Positions 46,224 to 47,182 of a stretch of 47,182 nucleotides of DNA are shown here, in pieces. The DNA is from Alphaproteobacteria bacterium (GTDB lineage Bacteria; Pseudomonadota; Alphaproteobacteria; UBA2966): assembly GCA_018650465.1 (NCBI GenBank), contig JABIFY010000156.1, forward strand, positions 1-47,182. The letters are read 5' to 3'. Numbering within the stretch: position 1 is the stretch's first letter; each line of letters begins with the position of its first letter. Position numbers and translations under genes: made by a program. The notes under the pieces were generated by a model, which was not told the origin of the DNA, searched no databases, and saw only the letters and a list, made by a program, of their open reading frames with translations.

Positions 46224-46243
46224 TTCTCTCTCTGCCATACCTG

Positions 46244-46301
46244 TTCAATAAGCGCTTGCCAGTCTCGACTGACTTCAATAAGCGCTTGCCAGTCTCGACT
46301 G
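46244..46301 (+). repeat. Two-copy 30-bp tandem repeat
   Basis: TTCAATAAGCGCTTGCCAGT...GACTG occurs at 46244-46271 and again at 46274-46301, period 30. The second copy runs into a palindrome GCCAGTC-TC-GACTGGC. It lies between the MipA-like stop and the next gene. No family is recognised. Confidence 0.9.
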
Positions 46302-46359
46302 GCCAGGCAAAAATCGACCCTTAGTGATTTTGCGATTTGGTTTTGTGGGAGTGACTGCC

Positions 46360-46719
46360 ATGAGTGAATTGACGGCAACATCAAGTATCGATCGGGTCTT
46401 CGACAACCTGCCGGCCGATGTGCGTGATGACCTGTCCGAAACCCAGTTGGGAGCATTGGCTGATGCCCTGAAAAAATCGGGCTGGCGCAAAGACCATGCG
46501 GTCAATATCAGGCTGAGCATTCCGCTGCTGTTCACCCGCATTTTCGTCACTGTAATTGCCGGATCTGAAAAACGCGAACCTGATCGTCGTATTGATGAAA
46601 AATCCAGTCACCCGCTCAGAACATTTGGCAATTTTCTGTTCGTCGGGGTTATTGCCCTGCTGATATACGCCGTCACTCTTGCCGGCATTCTCGCCTACAG
46701 TTCAATTCTGGAATTCTAG
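46360..46719 (+). CDS. Small membrane protein of unknown function
   Basis: The protein is 119 residues from the ATG at 46360, which has GGGAG at good distance; the longer frame from 46324 is less likely. The soluble N-terminal part contains a conserved-looking W.KDHAVNIRLSIPLLFTRIF and a basic AGSEKREPDRR. One transmembrane helix spans about 91-113 near the C-terminus. This looks like a widespread alphaproteobacterial uncharacterised type, but I cannot name the family. A 9-bp perfect stem-loop follows 4 bases after its stop codon. Confidence 0.75.
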   Translation: MSELTATSSIDRVFDNLPADVRDDLSETQLGALADALKKSGWRKDHAVNIRLSIPLLFTRIFVTVIAGSEKREPDRRIDEKSSHPLRTFGNFLFVGVIALLIYAVTLAGILAYSSILEF

Positions 46720-46722
46720 AGA

Positions 46723-46747
46723 GTGTTTCGATTATTTCTCGAAACAC
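46723..46747. other. Perfect stem-loop after the small membrane protein
   Basis: GTGTTTCGA pairs with TCGAAACAC across a 7-base loop. There is no T run on either side, so it is a weak terminator candidate or a transcript-stabilising hairpin. Confidence 0.5.
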
Positions 46748-46827
46748 CGGATTGCCGTCAGGCGCTGAAAAGTAATGCATGAACGAGATGAGGCGATCCG
46801 GTTTTTGCCGAATACGCCTTCGGGCGA

Positions 46828-47043
46828 TTACATCGTTGCCATCAGATCAAACAAGCTGGACAGGCGCGATTTCAGGTCACTTGCATCAATAGGTTTCATG
46901 AAAAAATAGGTGGCACCACTGCGCTTGGCTGTATTAAAGGCCTGTGCGTCCGTTTTGGCCGTCAGCATGACAAAGGCTGTGCCAGGGTAATCTGCCCGAA
47001 AGGCTTCAAGGAATTGCAGGCCATCCATGTTTGGCATTTGCCA
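46828..47043 (-). pseudogene. Response-regulator receiver domain, 3' fragment interrupted by IS256-like element
   Basis: The frame gives WQMPNMDGLQFLEAFR at its start, then FVMLTAK with the conserved Thr, FFMKPIDASDL with the conserved Lys-Pro, and ends soon after. It is thus the C-terminal two thirds of a stand-alone CheY-like receiver. The residue before WQMPNMDG should be the phospho-acceptor Asp (DWQMPNMDG is a common form), but here sequence of the neighbouring insertion element begins. The first half, with the acidic pair, is absent from the window. The apparent Met start inside MPNMDG is not a real start. The gene is therefore broken. Confidence 0.8.
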
Positions 47044-47182
47044 GAGGGTGTTCAGAATTCCGTGTCACTGGCATAGTTTAAATATCCAACACGTCGTCTA
47101 ATCTGCCTTCAAAATAGATTGAGAGTTGGGACAATGTCAAATTCCAGTTTTGCAGTGGCATCGTCCATTTTTGGGAAGCGTT
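47044..47182 (-). mobile_element. IS256-family insertion sequence, 3' end (cut by window edge)
   Basis: The element end begins at GAGGGTGTTCAGAATTCCGT (47044 on), which resembles terminal inverted repeats I recall from alphaproteobacterial IS256 relatives. The transposase C-terminus lies just inside. It interrupts the receiver gene, and family members make 8-9 base target duplications, so CATTTGCCA (47035-47043) or close to it is the expected duplication. The other end lies outside the window. Confidence 0.75.
47078..47182 (-). CDS. IS256-family transposase, C-terminal fragment
   Basis: The last 34 residues read KWTMPLQNWNLTLSQL then SIYFEGRLDDVLDI. This is the characteristic ending of IS256-family (mutator-type) DDE transposases, W.mp..nW...l.ql.i.FegR. 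The rest of the gene is beyond the window. This element is independent of the integrase scar at the other edge. Confidence 0.85.
   Translation of the reverse strand, partial: NASQKWTMPLQNWNLTLSQLSIYFEGRLDDVLDI

Noticed and set aside
46815-46826. CGCC-TTCG-GGCG tetraloop hairpin after the receiver fragment
   Set aside because: It is only a 4-bp stem without a T run on the minus strand; may be chance in G+C-rich DNA.

Overview
The window looks like a piece of an alphaproteobacterial chromosome, roughly Rhodospirillales-like or a related marine order. The markers are a hemC-hemD-Mic60-hemY cluster, an SDHAF4/DUF1674 protein next to rsmB, the 1600-residue NAD-glutamate dehydrogenase, and several other alphaproteobacterial families. 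Genus cannot be fixed from the sequence alone. No rRNA, CRISPR array or replication origin was seen.

Layout. (1) 1-548 is a low-information flank holding a decayed tyrosine-recombinase C-terminus. It lies downstream of a tRNA-Thr(CGT) gene (549-623, minus) that has its own terminator, so it looks like an old island integration scar. (2) 680-5230 (minus) carries hemC, hemD, a Mic60/mitofilin homologue and hemY as one overlapping unit; tsaD diverges from it. (3) 6437-9763 holds a DUF427-class III nucleotide cyclase fusion, an NAD(P)-binding SDR and its probable TetR regulator. These sit between tsaD and gpsA. (4) 9910-18556 is general metabolism: gpsA with a tandem repeat across its stop codon, a Rieske protein, a creatininase-family hydrolase, acetyl-CoA synthetase, a TetR regulator, a TauE/SafE permease, DUF1674, rsmB and rpe. 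(5) 18565-20220 is a heparinase II/III family protein.

(6) 20389-35839 is an exopolysaccharide/O-antigen type cluster. It contains two methyltransferases, a UDP-HexNAc 6-dehydrogenase, a winged-helix regulator with a Rossmann-like C-terminal half, a NusG/RfaH-type elongation factor, a MurJ/Wzx-like flippase, two tandem AsnB-type amidotransferases, a GT4 glycosyltransferase, a Wzy/ligase-like polymerase, a WecA-like initiating transferase and a CapD/WbpM-like 4,6-dehydratase. Together they suggest a Wzx/Wzy-type polymer containing an amidated N-acetylhexosaminuronic acid. Three copies of a GTTCAC-n3-GTGAAC palindrome lie between the sugar dehydrogenase and the regulator and probably form its control region.

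(7) 35866-46719 returns to housekeeping and envelope genes: purH, a YbjQ protein, a secreted HEXXH zincin-like protein, an Atg22-like MFS transporter, the large NAD-GDH, a MipA/OmpV outer-membrane protein and a small membrane protein. (8) At the right edge an IS256-family element, cut by the window end, has inserted into a single-domain response-regulator gene next to the codon expected to encode the phospho-acceptor aspartate.

The most unusual items are the regulator/palindrome/NusG module, the predicted amidated polysaccharide, the DUF427-cyclase fusion, the IS256 insertion and the stop-codon tandem repeat.
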